The notes under the pieces were generated by a model. It did not search any database. It had not been told where the DNA came from and was given only the letters and a program-made list of their open reading frames with translations. A stretch of DNA of 52,563 nt, taken from positions 1 to 52,563 of the forward strand of contig CADBEB010000020.1 in the NCBI GenBank assembly GCA_902793605.1, written 5' to 3'. Origin of the DNA: an uncultured Eubacteriales bacterium. GTDB taxonomy: Bacteria; Bacillota; Clostridia; Christensenellales; Aristaeellaceae. The number at the start of each line of letters is the position of its first letter. The stretch's first letter is position 1. Made by a program: the position numbers and the translations under genes. This document shows, piece by piece, positions 42,676-51,609 of the stretch.

Positions 42676-43527
42676 ATGGCAGCTGAGATCCTGGATGGCA
42701 AGGTGATGTCTGAAAGACTGCGGGCGGAGATCGCGGAGCGGGTTACCGCGCTGAAGGAAAAGGGCATCACGCCCGGGCTGGCCGTGATCCTGGTGGGCAA
42801 TGATCCGGCCAGCGAGATCTATGTGCGGAACAAGGGAAAAGGCTGCAAGGAAGTCGGCATGTATTCCCGGACGATCCGGCTGCCGGAAGAGACCACGCAG
42901 GAAGAACTGAACAGCGAGATTGAAAAGCTGAACGCGGATTCCGCAATCCACGGGGTTCTGGTGCAGCTGCCGCTGCCGAAACATCTGGATGAGCAGGAAG
43001 CCCTCGCGAAAATCCTGCCGGAAAAGGACGTGGACGGCTTCCACCTGATCAATGCCGGCCATATGCTGACGGGCACGGAAGGTGTGATCGCGTGCACGCC
43101 GCGGGGCGCCTTGTATATGATCAAGAGCACCGGAATCGACCTGGACGGAAAAGAAGCGGTCGTAATCGGCCGGAGCAACATTGTAGGCAAACCCATGGCG
43201 ATGCTGCTGCTGCGTGAGAACTGCACGGTCACGCTGTGCCACAGCCGGACGAAGAATCTGGCAGAGCATACCCGCCGGGCTGATATCCTGGTGGCAGCGG
43301 TCGGAAAAGCAGGCTTCGTGACAGCTGACATGGTCAAGGACGGAGCGGTTGTGATCGACGTCGGCATCAACCGCGTGGACGGCAAGGTATGCGGTGACGT
43401 CGACTTCGAGAATGTAAAGAAAAAGGCCGGCTGGATCACTCCGGTGCCGGGCGGCGTCGGCAGGATGACGATCACCATGCTGCTAGACAACACCGTCGAC
43501 GCGGCGGAAAGGACCGTGAAACCGTGA
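42676..43527 (+). CDS. folD: Methylenetetrahydrofolate dehydrogenase/cyclohydrolase
   Basis: FolD interconverts methylene-, methenyl- and formyl-tetrahydrofolate. The 283-residue protein has the catalytic YVRNK (Tyr49, Lys53), VLVQLPLPKHLDE, the NADP-binding VVIGRSNIVGKPMAMLLL and the C-terminal TPVPGGVGRMTI. CAGGAGG precedes the start. Its GTGA overlap with xseA means coupled translation. Confidence 0.96.
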   Translation: MAAEILDGKVMSERLRAEIAERVTALKEKGITPGLAVILVGNDPASEIYVRNKGKGCKEVGMYSRTIRLPEETTQEELNSEIEKLNADSAIHGVLVQLPLPKHLDEQEALAKILPEKDVDGFHLINAGHMLTGTEGVIACTPRGALYMIKSTGIDLDGKEAVVIGRSNIVGKPMAMLLLRENCTVTLCHSRTKNLAEHTRRADILVAAVGKAGFVTADMVKDGAVVIDVGINRVDGKVCGDVDFENVKKKAGWITPVPGGVGRMTITMLLDNTVDAAERTVKP

Positions 43528-44792
43528 CAGGTAACGCGGGCATCAGCGTATCGGAACTGAACCTGATGGTCGCGGAAGCGATCCGCAGGGATCCGCGGAC
43601 CCGAAGCGTGACAGTACGCGGAGAAGTCAGCGGGTTCAAGCATCACATCGCCTCCGGCCACTGGTATTTCTCCCTGAAGGACCCGGACGCAGCTGTCAAC
43701 TGCGTGATGTTCCGGCAGAACACGCTGAAAGCAAAGATCCGGCCAAGGGATGGCGACTCTGTCCTGGCGGACGGATATGTGGACGTTTTTCCGCAGCAGG
43801 GGAAGTACCAGCTGTACGTGACAGGAATGCGCCCGGCCGGGCTGGGTGACCTTTTTGTGCAGCTGGAAGAACTGAAACGGAAGCTGGCGGCCGAAGGCTT
43901 CTTCGATCCCGGAAGGAAGCGGCCCCTGCCGCTCTCCCCGAAGAAGGTTGCCGTGGTCACCTCCCAGAGCGGCGCGGCATTACACGATATCCTGAACGTT
44001 TCCGGCATGCGGAGCCCTTCGGTTCCGATCGTCCTGATCCCCGTAACGGTTCAGGGCGCCGGCGCAGGCAGCGAGATTGCCGCAGGAATCCGGGAAGCGA
44101 ACCGGACGGACGCGGATGTGATCATCGTTGCCCGGGGCGGCGGATCCGCGGAAGACCTGTGGTGCTTCAATGACGAAGCGGTCGTCCGGGCTGTAGCGGC
44201 CAGCGAAAAGCCGGTCGTATCGGGCGTCGGCCATGAGGTGGATATCACGCTGTGCGACCTGGCAGCGGACGTCCGGGCATCCACGCCGAGCAACGCCGCA
44301 GAGATCGTGTTTCCCGACCGGCGTGAGCTGACAACGCGGGTGCGCCTGATGCGGTCCGGACTGATCCGCGCGCAGGCGGAAAGATTCGGGAAAGCGGAGC
44401 TGCGGCTCCAGGAGATGAACCGACGCCTGGCGGCCCTGTCGCCGGAAAAACGGATCCTCCTCCTGACAAACGGCGCCGCTCTGACACGCGAACGGCTGAC
44501 CGCCGTGATGCGTGCACTGACGGAAACCCGACAGAATGAATTGAAGGCGACGGCCGCTGCCCTGGAGAAGAGCGTACAGACACGGATGCTTGAGGGACAG
44601 CACGCGGTGGCCCGGCTGCGGGAACGACTGGCGGCGGTGAACCCGATGGCCGTCCTGAACCGGGGATATGCCCTGGTATACTCCGGAGAGGAAAAACTGC
44701 TGACCAGCGCGGCAGAAGCGAAGGGACACCGGGAAATGACCCTGCAGTTTGCGGACGGCCGGGTCGGGGTGACCGGAAAGGAACAGAAATGA
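43524..44792 (+). CDS. xseA: Exodeoxyribonuclease VII large subunit
   Basis: The 422-residue catalytic subunit has an N-terminal OB domain (SVTVRGEVSGFKHHIASGHW), the catalytic domain with VVTSQSGAALHDI, ARGGGSAEDLWCFNDE and GHEVDITLCDLAADVRASTP, and a C-terminal coiled region. It cuts single-stranded DNA together with XseB. GTG start overlaps the folD stop; the stop overlaps xseB. Confidence 0.96.
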   Translation: MTGNAGISVSELNLMVAEAIRRDPRTRSVTVRGEVSGFKHHIASGHWYFSLKDPDAAVNCVMFRQNTLKAKIRPRDGDSVLADGYVDVFPQQGKYQLYVTGMRPAGLGDLFVQLEELKRKLAAEGFFDPGRKRPLPLSPKKVAVVTSQSGAALHDILNVSGMRSPSVPIVLIPVTVQGAGAGSEIAAGIREANRTDADVIIVARGGGSAEDLWCFNDEAVVRAVAASEKPVVSGVGHEVDITLCDLAADVRASTPSNAAEIVFPDRRELTTRVRLMRSGLIRAQAERFGKAELRLQEMNRRLAALSPEKRILLLTNGAALTRERLTAVMRALTETRQNELKATAAALEKSVQTRMLEGQHAVARLRERLAAVNPMAVLNRGYALVYSGEEKLLTSAAEAKGHREMTLQFADGRVGVTGKEQK

Positions 44793-45022
44793 CAGAAACG
44801 AAGGGAACCTTTGAGGAAAGACTGCAGGACGTGCAGGAAATCATCACCAGAATCGAAGAAGGTAAGCTCTCGCTGGAAGACTCCGTCAAGCAGTTTGAAA
44901 GCGGGATGAAGACCCTGAACCAGCTGGATGAGGAACTGAAGGGCATGAACCGCAGGCTGACCGTACTGAAAGACGGGAAGGAAGAAGACCTGCCCGGCGG
45001 AGAAAACGATGAAGACTTATGA
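44789..45022 (+). CDS. xseB: Exodeoxyribonuclease VII small subunit
   Basis: The 77-residue helical protein has the XseB pattern FEERLQDVQEIITRIEEGKL and SLEDSVKQFESG. It starts at ATGA overlapping xseA, and its end overlaps ispA by 14 bases, so the three are translated together. Confidence 0.95.
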   Translation: MTETKGTFEERLQDVQEIITRIEEGKLSLEDSVKQFESGMKTLNQLDEELKGMNRRLTVLKDGKEEDLPGGENDEDL

Positions 45023-45884
45023 CGAGTACCGCCGAACAGCGGAGCAGGCGCTGACGCCGATGCTCCAGTCGCTCGGAGCTATCCCGGAGCGACTTTTGGA
45101 GGCGATGCGCTACAGCCTGGAGGCCGGCGGGAAACGCCTCCGCCCGGTGATGCTGCTGGCCGCGTGCGATATGGCCGGCGGGGATATGGAAACCGCCTTA
45201 CCTTTTGCCTGTGCGATAGAGATGATCCATACCTACAGCCTGATTCACGACGACCTGCCGGCGATGGACAATGACGACCTTCGCCGCGGGAAACCAACGA
45301 ATCACAAGGTTTTCGGTGAGGGAATGGCCGTCCTGGCGGGAGACGGGCTGCTGAACGCAGCGGCAGAGCTCATGGCGCGCGCGGCGCTGCAATTCAATGA
45401 CAACCGCGGAATACGCGCTCTGGAGATCATCATGCGTCATGCGGGCGTGACCGGCATGATCGCAGGACAGACGGCGGACCTGGTCAGCGAGGGCGAGGAA
45501 CCGCGCGAGGAAGTGCTGACTTATATCCACAGCCACAAGACCGCGGACCTCCTGGAAGCGCCGATGGAAGCCGGGCTTGTCCTGGCGGGAGCAGACGAGA
45601 AAGCGCGCCGGCTCGGCCGGGACTACGGATACCACCTGGGGCTCGCCTTCCAGATGACGGACGACCTGCTGGACGTGACCGGCGACACAGCCCTGCTGGG
45701 CAAGAAGACCGGAGCGGACGCCGAACAGAACAAGATGACGTGGGTTACCCTGCGCAGCGTGGAAGGAACACAGAAGGACGCGGAAGAACAGGCGGAACTC
45801 GCCATCAGAGCTGTGGACCGGATGCCGTGGGAACATGCCTTTTTCACGGAACTGGCCCGCGGGACCGTATCACGCAAACAATAA
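45009..45884 (+). CDS. ispA: Farnesyl/geranyl diphosphate synthase
   Basis: The 291-residue polyprenyl synthase has the first Asp-rich motif DDLPAMDND (81-89), GGKRLRP (40-46), the Lys-Thr block SHKTADLLEAP and the second Asp-rich motif DDLLD (218-222). It makes short-chain isoprenyl diphosphates for undecaprenyl and quinone pathways. The start lies 14 bases inside xseB, with GGCGGAG upstream. The xseA-xseB-ispA order is standard in Firmicutes. Confidence 0.94.
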   Translation: MKTYDEYRRTAEQALTPMLQSLGAIPERLLEAMRYSLEAGGKRLRPVMLLAACDMAGGDMETALPFACAIEMIHTYSLIHDDLPAMDNDDLRRGKPTNHKVFGEGMAVLAGDGLLNAAAELMARAALQFNDNRGIRALEIIMRHAGVTGMIAGQTADLVSEGEEPREEVLTYIHSHKTADLLEAPMEAGLVLAGADEKARRLGRDYGYHLGLAFQMTDDLLDVTGDTALLGKKTGADAEQNKMTWVTLRSVEGTQKDAEEQAELAIRAVDRMPWEHAFFTELARGTVSRKQ

Positions 45885-45902
45885 CGGACGGAGGACAAAC
45901 AC

Positions 45903-46442
45903 ATGCCTTTCATGGATCATTTTCTGGAAGAGGTTGTGACCAAAAGGAACAACACAGTGAACCGGATCATCTACTACTTCAGCTGGGTGATCATGATTAT
46001 CGCGGCGGTTTTTGCCAGCCTGACACTGGGAACGCTGACGATGAACTTTAACTGGATGAGCGTGATCACGATCGTCGTTTCCGCCGGTATCGCAGTATAC
46101 ATCTGGTTCTTCCATGACAAGCTGCTGACGGAATACGAATATACCTTTACGAACGGGTCGCTGGATTTTGCCGAAGTGTACAACAACAAAAAACGGAAAA
46201 GCCTCGGCAGCCTGAACGTCCGGAACGTGGAAGCATTCGGGAAGGTGGATTCGGAATCCTTCCGGCGGTATATCAGCATGCCCGGGATCAAGAAGATGAA
46301 CTGGTTTCTGAACCGGGAGGCGGAATTGTACTATTTCTATTTCACCAAGGAATCAGATCGGAAGATCATCATTTTTGAGCCCAGCGAGGAAATGGTGTCC
46401 TACATCCGCCAGTATCTGCCAAACGGCGCCTACAGGGAGTAA
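45903..46442 (+). CDS. DUF6106-type membrane protein
   Basis: The 179-residue protein has two membrane helices (about 21-44 and 53-70) and a soluble PH-like beta domain (75-175, LLTEYEYTFTNGSLDFAEVY). It matches the DUF6106 pattern seen near ispA in Clostridia. Function unknown. GGAGG precedes the start at 45903. It is four bases from the next gene, hence the same operon. Confidence 0.72.
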   Translation: MPFMDHFLEEVVTKRNNTVNRIIYYFSWVIMIIAAVFASLTLGTLTMNFNWMSVITIVVSAGIAVYIWFFHDKLLTEYEYTFTNGSLDFAEVYNNKKRKSLGSLNVRNVEAFGKVDSESFRRYISMPGIKKMNWFLNREAELYYFYFTKESDRKIIIFEPSEEMVSYIRQYLPNGAYRE

Positions 46443-46446
46443 CGGA

Positions 46447-47598
46447 ATGAACGTATATCTTGACAACAGCGCCACAACGAAGCCGTCCGCGGCCGTTGCG
46501 GCCGCCGTCGGGGAACTGATGGAAAGCGGATGGTATAATCCATCCGCTTTATATAAGCCGGCGCTTGAGATCCAGAAACGGATCGACGGGGTCCGCGAGA
46601 CCTGCCTGCAGGCAGCCGGTGCCGCCGGACAGCGGGTGATCTTCACCTCAGGCGGAACGGAAGCGGACAACCTGGCTTTACTGGGTCATCTGAAGAGCCG
46701 GCGGGCACCGGGAAAGGTCCTGATCTCCTCGGTCGAGCATCCGGCCGTTTCCGCCTGCGCGGAGGAGATCCGGCATATGGGATTTGAGACGGAAGCCATC
46801 CCGGCCGGGAAAGACGGCCGGATCGATCCGGCAGTGCTGGAGCAGATGCTGGACGAAAAGACAGTCCTGATCTCCGTAATGCAGGTGAACAACGAGACCG
46901 GGGCTGCGGAACCGCTGGCGGAGATCACGAAGATACGCGACCGGAAAGCGCCGGGAGCGGCGATCCACGTGGATGGCGTGCAGGGATTCCTGCGGATGGG
47001 GCTTGATTTCAACCGGCTGGGGATCCAGAGTTATGCGTTTTCGGGGCACAAGATCCACGGGCTCAAGGGAACCGGCGCGCTGATCGCGCGAAAGGACCAT
47101 GCGATCCGCCCGATCCAGTACGGCGGCGGACAGGAGGGGAACCTTCGTTCCGGTACCGAGAATACCTTCGGGATCCTGGCACTGGGAGAGGCTGTGAGTT
47201 CATGGGATCCGGAAGCAAACGACCGGATGAGAAGGCTGAAGAACCGGCTCCGGAACGGAATCCTGGAACGGATTCCGACGGCCGCGGTGAACGGACCGGA
47301 AGAAAGCCCGGTGACCTGCGCGCCGCATATCCTGAACATTGCGATGCCGCCGGTGCGGAGCCAGACGATGCTGTTTGCCCTGGAGGGCGATGGGATCTAT
47401 GTTTCCGCCGGAAGCGCATGCGCCAGCCGGAAACAGAAGATCTCCCCGGTGCTCAAGGCCATGGGCGTCAGTACGGAGCAAGCGGATTGTTCACTGCGGT
47501 TCAGCCTGTGCCCGACGACTGCGGAGGAAGAGATCGATTACGTCGCGGAGCGGGCAGGAGCGCACTGGGAGATGCTGAAGAAGTTTACGAGAAGATGA
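46447..47598 (+). CDS. Cysteine desulfurase (NifS/IscS-like)
   Basis: The 383-residue PLP enzyme takes sulfur from cysteine. The start at MNVYLDNSATTKP follows AGGGAG. HPAVSACAEE (His98), PLP Lys202 in SGHKIHGLKG and catalytic Cys325 in SAGSACASRKQ are present. Its neighbour is thiI, so it likely supplies persulfide for tRNA 4-thiouridine; such IscS-like partners beside thiI are common in Firmicutes. Confidence 0.94.
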   Translation: MNVYLDNSATTKPSAAVAAAVGELMESGWYNPSALYKPALEIQKRIDGVRETCLQAAGAAGQRVIFTSGGTEADNLALLGHLKSRRAPGKVLISSVEHPAVSACAEEIRHMGFETEAIPAGKDGRIDPAVLEQMLDEKTVLISVMQVNNETGAAEPLAEITKIRDRKAPGAAIHVDGVQGFLRMGLDFNRLGIQSYAFSGHKIHGLKGTGALIARKDHAIRPIQYGGGQEGNLRSGTENTFGILALGEAVSSWDPEANDRMRRLKNRLRNGILERIPTAAVNGPEESPVTCAPHILNIAMPPVRSQTMLFALEGDGIYVSAGSACASRKQKISPVLKAMGVSTEQADCSLRFSLCPTTAEEEIDYVAERAGAHWEMLKKFTRR

Positions 47599-47619
47599 AG
47601 ACGGGGAAAGAACGGGCAG

Positions 47620-47662
47620 GATTTCTCCACGCACCCGCTTCACTCGGTCGGTCGAAATGACA
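47620..47662 (+). repeat. Family B short repeat
   Basis: GATTTCTCCACGCACCCGCT then TCGGTCGGTCGAAATGACA. It lies between the cysteine desulfurase and thiI, in the same orientation as the copy at 42612. Confidence 0.7.
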
Positions 47663-47722
47663 ATGTGGAGTATCCGTCGGAACTTCCGGTTGATACGGAG
47701 AAATAAACAGGAGTTGAGTCAT

Positions 47723-48868
47723 ATGCAGGAGTTACTGCTGGTACGGTACGGGGAGATTTTTCTGAAGGGACTGAACCGGCCCTATTTTATCCGGGCACTG
47801 GTCCGGAAGGTGCGATACGCAGTGAGAGGACTCGGCGCAGAAGTATGGGTCCACGACGGACGGATCTTTGTGCGGGGATTCTCTGACCTGGATGAATGCA
47901 TCAGCCGGGTGACGAAGGTCTTCGGCGTCCACAGCGTCTGTCCGGCGGTGGAGATGCCGAAAGAAGACTTTGAAGCGATCTGCGCACAGGCTGTCGAGAT
48001 GACCAGAGACCTGAAGGGAACATTCAAGGTCAATGCCCGGCGGAGCGACAAGCGCTATCCGATGAATTCACCGGCGATCAACGAGGAAGTCGGATACAGG
48101 ATCCTGCAGGCAAATCCGAACCTGAAGGTGGATGTCCATGAGCCGGAGCATCTGGTGAACATCGAGATCCGGGATATGGCTTACCTGTATGTAAAGGTGA
48201 TCCCGGCAGTCGGCGGCATGCCGGTCGGCACGAACGGCAACGCGGCGCTGCTGCTCTCCGGCGGGATCGACAGCCCGGTGGCGGGATGGATGATCGCCAA
48301 ACGCGGCGTACAGATCTGCGCGGTGCATTTCCATTCCTATCCCTACACGAGCGACCGGGCAAAGGAAAAGGTGCTGGACCTGGCACGCAAACTGAGTTTC
48401 AGCTGCTGCGGGATCAAGGTATTCGTGGTTCCGTTTACCGAGATCCAGATGGCGATCCATGAAAAGTGCCCGGAGGAATACACGACGCTGATCATGCGGC
48501 GCTACATGATGCGAATCGCGGAACGGATTGCCCGGGAACAGGAATGCGAAGCGCTGATCACCGGTGAAAGCATCGGACAGGTGGCGAGCCAGACAATGAC
48601 GGCGCTCGGTACGACGGACAGCGTGACGGAGATACCGGTATTCCGGCCGCTGATCGGCTTTGATAAGAGCGAGATCATTTCGATCGCCAGGAAGATCGGA
48701 ACCCTGGAGATTTCTGAGCTGCCGTTTGAGGATTGCTGCACGGTGTTCACCCCCAGGCATCCCGCGACGCATCCCAAGATGGAAAGGATCCTGGAAGGGG
48801 AGTCGAAGCTCGATACGGAGGCGCTGATCGGCCGGGCACTGGAAGGCGTCGAGATGATCAGAGTTTAA
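47723..48868 (+). CDS. thiI: tRNA 4-thiouridine synthetase ThiI
   Basis: The 381-residue protein has a ferredoxin-like and THUMP N-terminal half (1-165) and a PP-loop ATPase domain with LLLSGGIDSPVAGWM (176-190). It adenylates U8 of tRNA for sulfur insertion. The rhodanese domain is absent, as in most Firmicutes, so the neighbour desulfurase must deliver sulfur. CAGGAG nine bases before 47723 sets the start. Confidence 0.95.
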   Translation: MQELLLVRYGEIFLKGLNRPYFIRALVRKVRYAVRGLGAEVWVHDGRIFVRGFSDLDECISRVTKVFGVHSVCPAVEMPKEDFEAICAQAVEMTRDLKGTFKVNARRSDKRYPMNSPAINEEVGYRILQANPNLKVDVHEPEHLVNIEIRDMAYLYVKVIPAVGGMPVGTNGNAALLLSGGIDSPVAGWMIAKRGVQICAVHFHSYPYTSDRAKEKVLDLARKLSFSCCGIKVFVVPFTEIQMAIHEKCPEEYTTLIMRRYMMRIAERIAREQECEALITGESIGQVASQTMTALGTTDSVTEIPVFRPLIGFDKSEIISIARKIGTLEISELPFEDCCTVFTPRHPATHPKMERILEGESKLDTEALIGRALEGVEMIRV

Positions 48869-48874
48869 TTCACA

Positions 48875-48904
48875 ATTCATAATCCGGAATTCGGGACTAT
48901 GAAT
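48875..48904. repeat. AT-rich inverted repeat after thiI
   Basis: ATTCATA (48875-48881) and TATGAAT (48898-48904) enclose TCCGGAATTCGGGA, which can extend the stem. It resembles simple intergenic inverted repeats; the role could be a weak terminator. Confidence 0.4.
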
Positions 48905-48967
48905 CAGTGAGCGGGAAAGGTTCACTTTATTGTGGTGAGTTTTTCTGAGAGTTCATAATCATTTAAC

Positions 48968-48996
48968 TTGTAATGCAGTTGGCCGTATGGTAAAAT
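48968..48996 (+). promoter_or_regulatory. Promoter of cggR-pgk-tpiA
   Basis: TTGTAA (48968-48973) and TAAAAT (48991-48996) are 17 bases apart. Transcription would start near 49003, at the edge of the operator-like palindrome. Confidence 0.65.
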
Positions 48997-49002
48997 GATC
49001 TT

Positions 49003-49040
49003 TGGGACGCGATTTGCCCTTGCGGGCAAAAACTGTCCCA
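49003..49040 (+). promoter_or_regulatory. Likely CggR operator
   Basis: TGGGAC (49003-49008) and GTCCCA (49035-49040) enclose TTTGCCC/GGGCAAA (49013-49030), all as nested inverted repeats. GGGAC is the half-site core of known CggR operators, which are direct repeats in B. subtilis, so the geometry here differs. The position over the transcription start suits repression. Confidence 0.55.
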
Positions 49041-49064
49041 CGAGATCAGGAGGAGGCGAGCTGT

Positions 49065-50093
49065 ATGGATCCGGGGTTCATTACCCTGATGAGAAAACTT
49101 GCGCCTGACCTGATCGATGAGATCACACGACGGGCTCTGATCCTCGAACGGATCGCCGCCCTTCAGCCCGTCGGTCGGCGGCAGCTGGCGGCCCGGCTGA
49201 ACCTGCCGGAACGGGAAATCCGAAATACCGCGGCGATCCTGAAAGACCTCGGGTATATCGAGCTGGACGCTTCCGGCATGTCCCTCTCCGGCAAGGCGGA
49301 AGAGGTGCTGGAGACGGCGAGGGCCTTCTCAAAAGCCATGAGCGGCTTGACAGAGATGGAGCAGAAGCTGAGTGAACTGCTTCCGGCGGACCGGGTACTC
49401 ATCGCTCCCGGAAACGCGGATGAGGATACACAGGTGCTTTCCGATGTGGGTCGCATCTGTGCCGGACACCTGAGGTCCCTGCTGCAGAACGGAAACACGC
49501 TGGCAGTGACCGGCGGACGCACGATCGCCGCTGTGGCACGGAGTCTGCAGAGCCCTACGCCGCTGAACGTCATGGTGGTTCCGGCGCGCGGCGGCCTGGG
49601 CCGGTCGGTTGAACTGCAGGCCAATACGCTGGCGGAAGAGATCGCAGGAAAGCTCGGCGGGCATTACCGGCTGATCCACCTGCCGGATACGATGGACGCG
49701 GCGGCGATGCAGGAAATGCTGAAGCTGCCTGAAGTCAGCGAGGCGATGGAGCTGCTGGAGCGGGCCGACGTGATCCTGCACGGGATTGGCACCGCGTCGG
49801 AAATGATGAAGGAACGGCGCGTTTCCCATTCGACCCAGACCCGCCTGATCCAGGCGGGCGCAAAAGGCGAGAGCTTCGGGGCGTACTACGACCTGAACGG
49901 ACAATGCCTGCTGGAATCCAACAGCGTGGGCGTTGACCTGGCCCGGCTGAAACCGACCTGCCGGATGGTCGCGGCAGCGGCCGGCGCATCAAAAGCGGAA
50001 GCGATCATCTCTATCCTTCGGCATACGCATCACGCTCTGCTGGTGACGGACCAGGGCGCGGCGGAACGGATCATGGAGATCCTGAATCACTGA
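49065..50093 (+). CDS. cggR: Central glycolytic genes regulator CggR (SorC family)
   Basis: The 342-residue repressor has an N-terminal winged helix (about 20-75, VGRRQLAARLNLPEREIRNT) and a C-terminal sugar-binding domain (MVVPARGGLGRSVELQANT, HGIGTASEMM), which in this family binds fructose-1,6-bisphosphate. AGGAGGAGG sets the start at 49065. It precedes pgk and tpiA. The gap gene, normally next to cggR, is missing here. Confidence 0.92.
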   Translation: MDPGFITLMRKLAPDLIDEITRRALILERIAALQPVGRRQLAARLNLPEREIRNTAAILKDLGYIELDASGMSLSGKAEEVLETARAFSKAMSGLTEMEQKLSELLPADRVLIAPGNADEDTQVLSDVGRICAGHLRSLLQNGNTLAVTGGRTIAAVARSLQSPTPLNVMVVPARGGLGRSVELQANTLAEEIAGKLGGHYRLIHLPDTMDAAAMQEMLKLPEVSEAMELLERADVILHGIGTASEMMKERRVSHSTQTRLIQAGAKGESFGAYYDLNGQCLLESNSVGVDLARLKPTCRMVAAAAGASKAEAIISILRHTHHALLVTDQGAAERIMEILNH

Positions 50094-50167
50094 TTGCCGG
50101 TCTCCGAAAGGAGATTTTGCAATAAACGAGTAAAACAAACAATAATTTGAAAAGGAGCGGAACTCTC

Positions 50168-51370
50168 ATGGCAAAGAAGACAGTAGACGACATTCAGGTA
50201 AAAGGCAAGCGGGTACTGGTACGCTGTGACTTCAACGTCCCCATGAAGGACGGCAAGATCACCAACGACAAGCGCATCGTCGCGGCTCTGCCCACGATCC
50301 AGAAGCTGATCAAGGACGGCGGCAAAGTGATCCTGTGCTCCCATCTGGGCAAGCCGAAGAACGGTCCGGAAGAGAAGTTCTCCCTGGCGCCTGTGGCTGT
50401 CCGTCTGAGCGAACTGCTGGGCCGGAAGGTCGTTTTTGCCAACGATGACAACGTGGTGGGCGAAAATGCCAAGGCTGCCGTGGCTGCGATGCAGGACGGC
50501 GACGTGGTGCTGCTGCAGAACACCCGCTTCCGCAAGGAAGAGACCAAGAACGAAGAAGCCTTCAGCAAGGATCTGGCTTCCCTGGCTGACTGCTATGTGG
50601 ACGACGCTTTCGGCTCCTGCCACCGCGCGCATTGCTCCACCGCCGGCGTGACTGCCTACACCAGCCCCAACGTTGCCGGTTACCTGATCGGCAAGGAACT
50701 GTCCATCATGGGCAAGGCTCTCGAGAACGCGGATCGTCCCTTCGTCGCTGTGCTGGGCGGCGCGAAGATCGAAGACAAGCTGAACGTGATCAACAACCTG
50801 CTGGAAAAAGTTGACACCCTGATTATCGGCGGCGGTATGGCTTTCACCTTCCTGAAGGCGAAGGGATACGAAGTCGGCAAGAGCCTGCTGGATGAGAGCA
50901 AGATCGACTACTGCAAGGACATGATGGCCAAGGCCGCGGAGAAGGGCGTCAAGCTGCTGCTGCCCATCGACACCGTGTGCGCTGCCGGATTCCCGGACCC
51001 CATTGACGGACCGGTTGACACCGTGATTGTCGACTCCGACAAGATCCCGGCCGACAAGGAAGGCCTGGATATCGGACCCAAGAGCCGTGAACTGTTTGCT
51101 GATGCCGTGAAGAGCGCGAAGACCGTGGTCTGGAACGGACCGATGGGCGTGTTCGAGAATCCCACCCTGGCGCAGGGCACCCTGGCTGTGGCGCAGGCGA
51201 TGGCTGATTCCGACGCCGTGACGATCATCGGCGGCGGCGACAGCGCTGCTGCAGTTGAGCAGATGGGCCTGGGCGCCAAGATGACGCACATCTCCACCGG
51301 CGGCGGTGCTTCCCTCGAGTTCCTCGAAGGAAAGACCCTGCCCGGTGTTGCCTGCCTGGATGAGAAGTAA
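50168..51370 (+). CDS. pgk: Phosphoglycerate kinase
   Basis: The 400-residue enzyme makes ATP and 3-phosphoglycerate in glycolysis. [47 protein letters not shown] and the C-terminal [13 protein letters not shown] nucleotide block are intact. AAGGAG ten bases before 50168 sets the start. Its codons are more optimised than the neighbours, as expected of a highly expressed gene. Controlled by CggR (inference from order). Confidence 0.97.
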   Translation: MAKKTVDDIQVKGKRVLVRCDFNVPMKDGKITNDKRIVAALPTIQKLIKDGGKVILCSHLGKPKNGPEEKFSLAPVAVRLSELLGRKVVFANDDNVVGENAKAAVAAMQDGDVVLLQNTRFRKEETKNEEAFSKDLASLADCYVDDAFGSCHRAHCSTAGVTAYTSPNVAGYLIGKELSIMGKALENADRPFVAVLGGAKIEDKLNVINNLLEKVDTLIIGGGMAFTFLKAKGYEVGKSLLDESKIDYCKDMMAKAAEKGVKLLLPIDTVCAAGFPDPIDGPVDTVIVDSDKIPADKEGLDIGPKSRELFADAVKSAKTVVWNGPMGVFENPTLAQGTLAVAQAMADSDAVTIIGGGDSAAAVEQMGLGAKMTHISTGGGASLEFLEGKTLPGVACLDEK

Positions 51371-51373
51371 GAG

Positions 51374-51488
51374 GTTGGGGTGCTTTCCGTAAGGAAACGC
51401 ACATTGATTCGCACGCGCACCGCGGAGTCACAGGTGTGACTCTCGCGCACCGCGTGCGACATCGCCAACCCCCTTCGGCTCGAAGGGG
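51374..51488 (+). repeat. Family A repeat, expanded copy 8
   Basis: The outer parts (GGTTGGGG, TGCTTTCCG, CCAACCCCCTTCGGC) belong to family A. The centre is replaced by a long inverted repeat: TCGCACGCG/CGCGTGCGA (51409-51459) around GAGTCAC/GTGACTC (51425-51442). Related insert in copy 7. Confidence 0.65.
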
Positions 51489-51503
51489 TAGGACAGGAAG
51501 ACA

Positions 51504-51549
51504 GGGAGGGCTTTCCGATCGCCCTCCCTTAAACCCTCCTTCGGCAGAA
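51504..51549 (+). repeat. Family A repeat, copy 9
   Basis: GGGAGGGCTTTCCGATCGCC, then CTCCC and ACCCTCCTTCGGCAGAA. The arms GGGAGGGC/GCCCTCCC have changed together, keeping the stem. Confidence 0.75.
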
Positions 51550-51609
51550 CGTAAAAGTATAAAGAAAAAGTCAGTTTGTTCAATCAAAGAAACATGAAGG
51601 AGAAAGCTT

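Noticed and set aside
15084..51549. Short repeats as a CRISPR array
   Set aside because: Copies are single or paired, kilobases apart, without regular spacers or cas genes.
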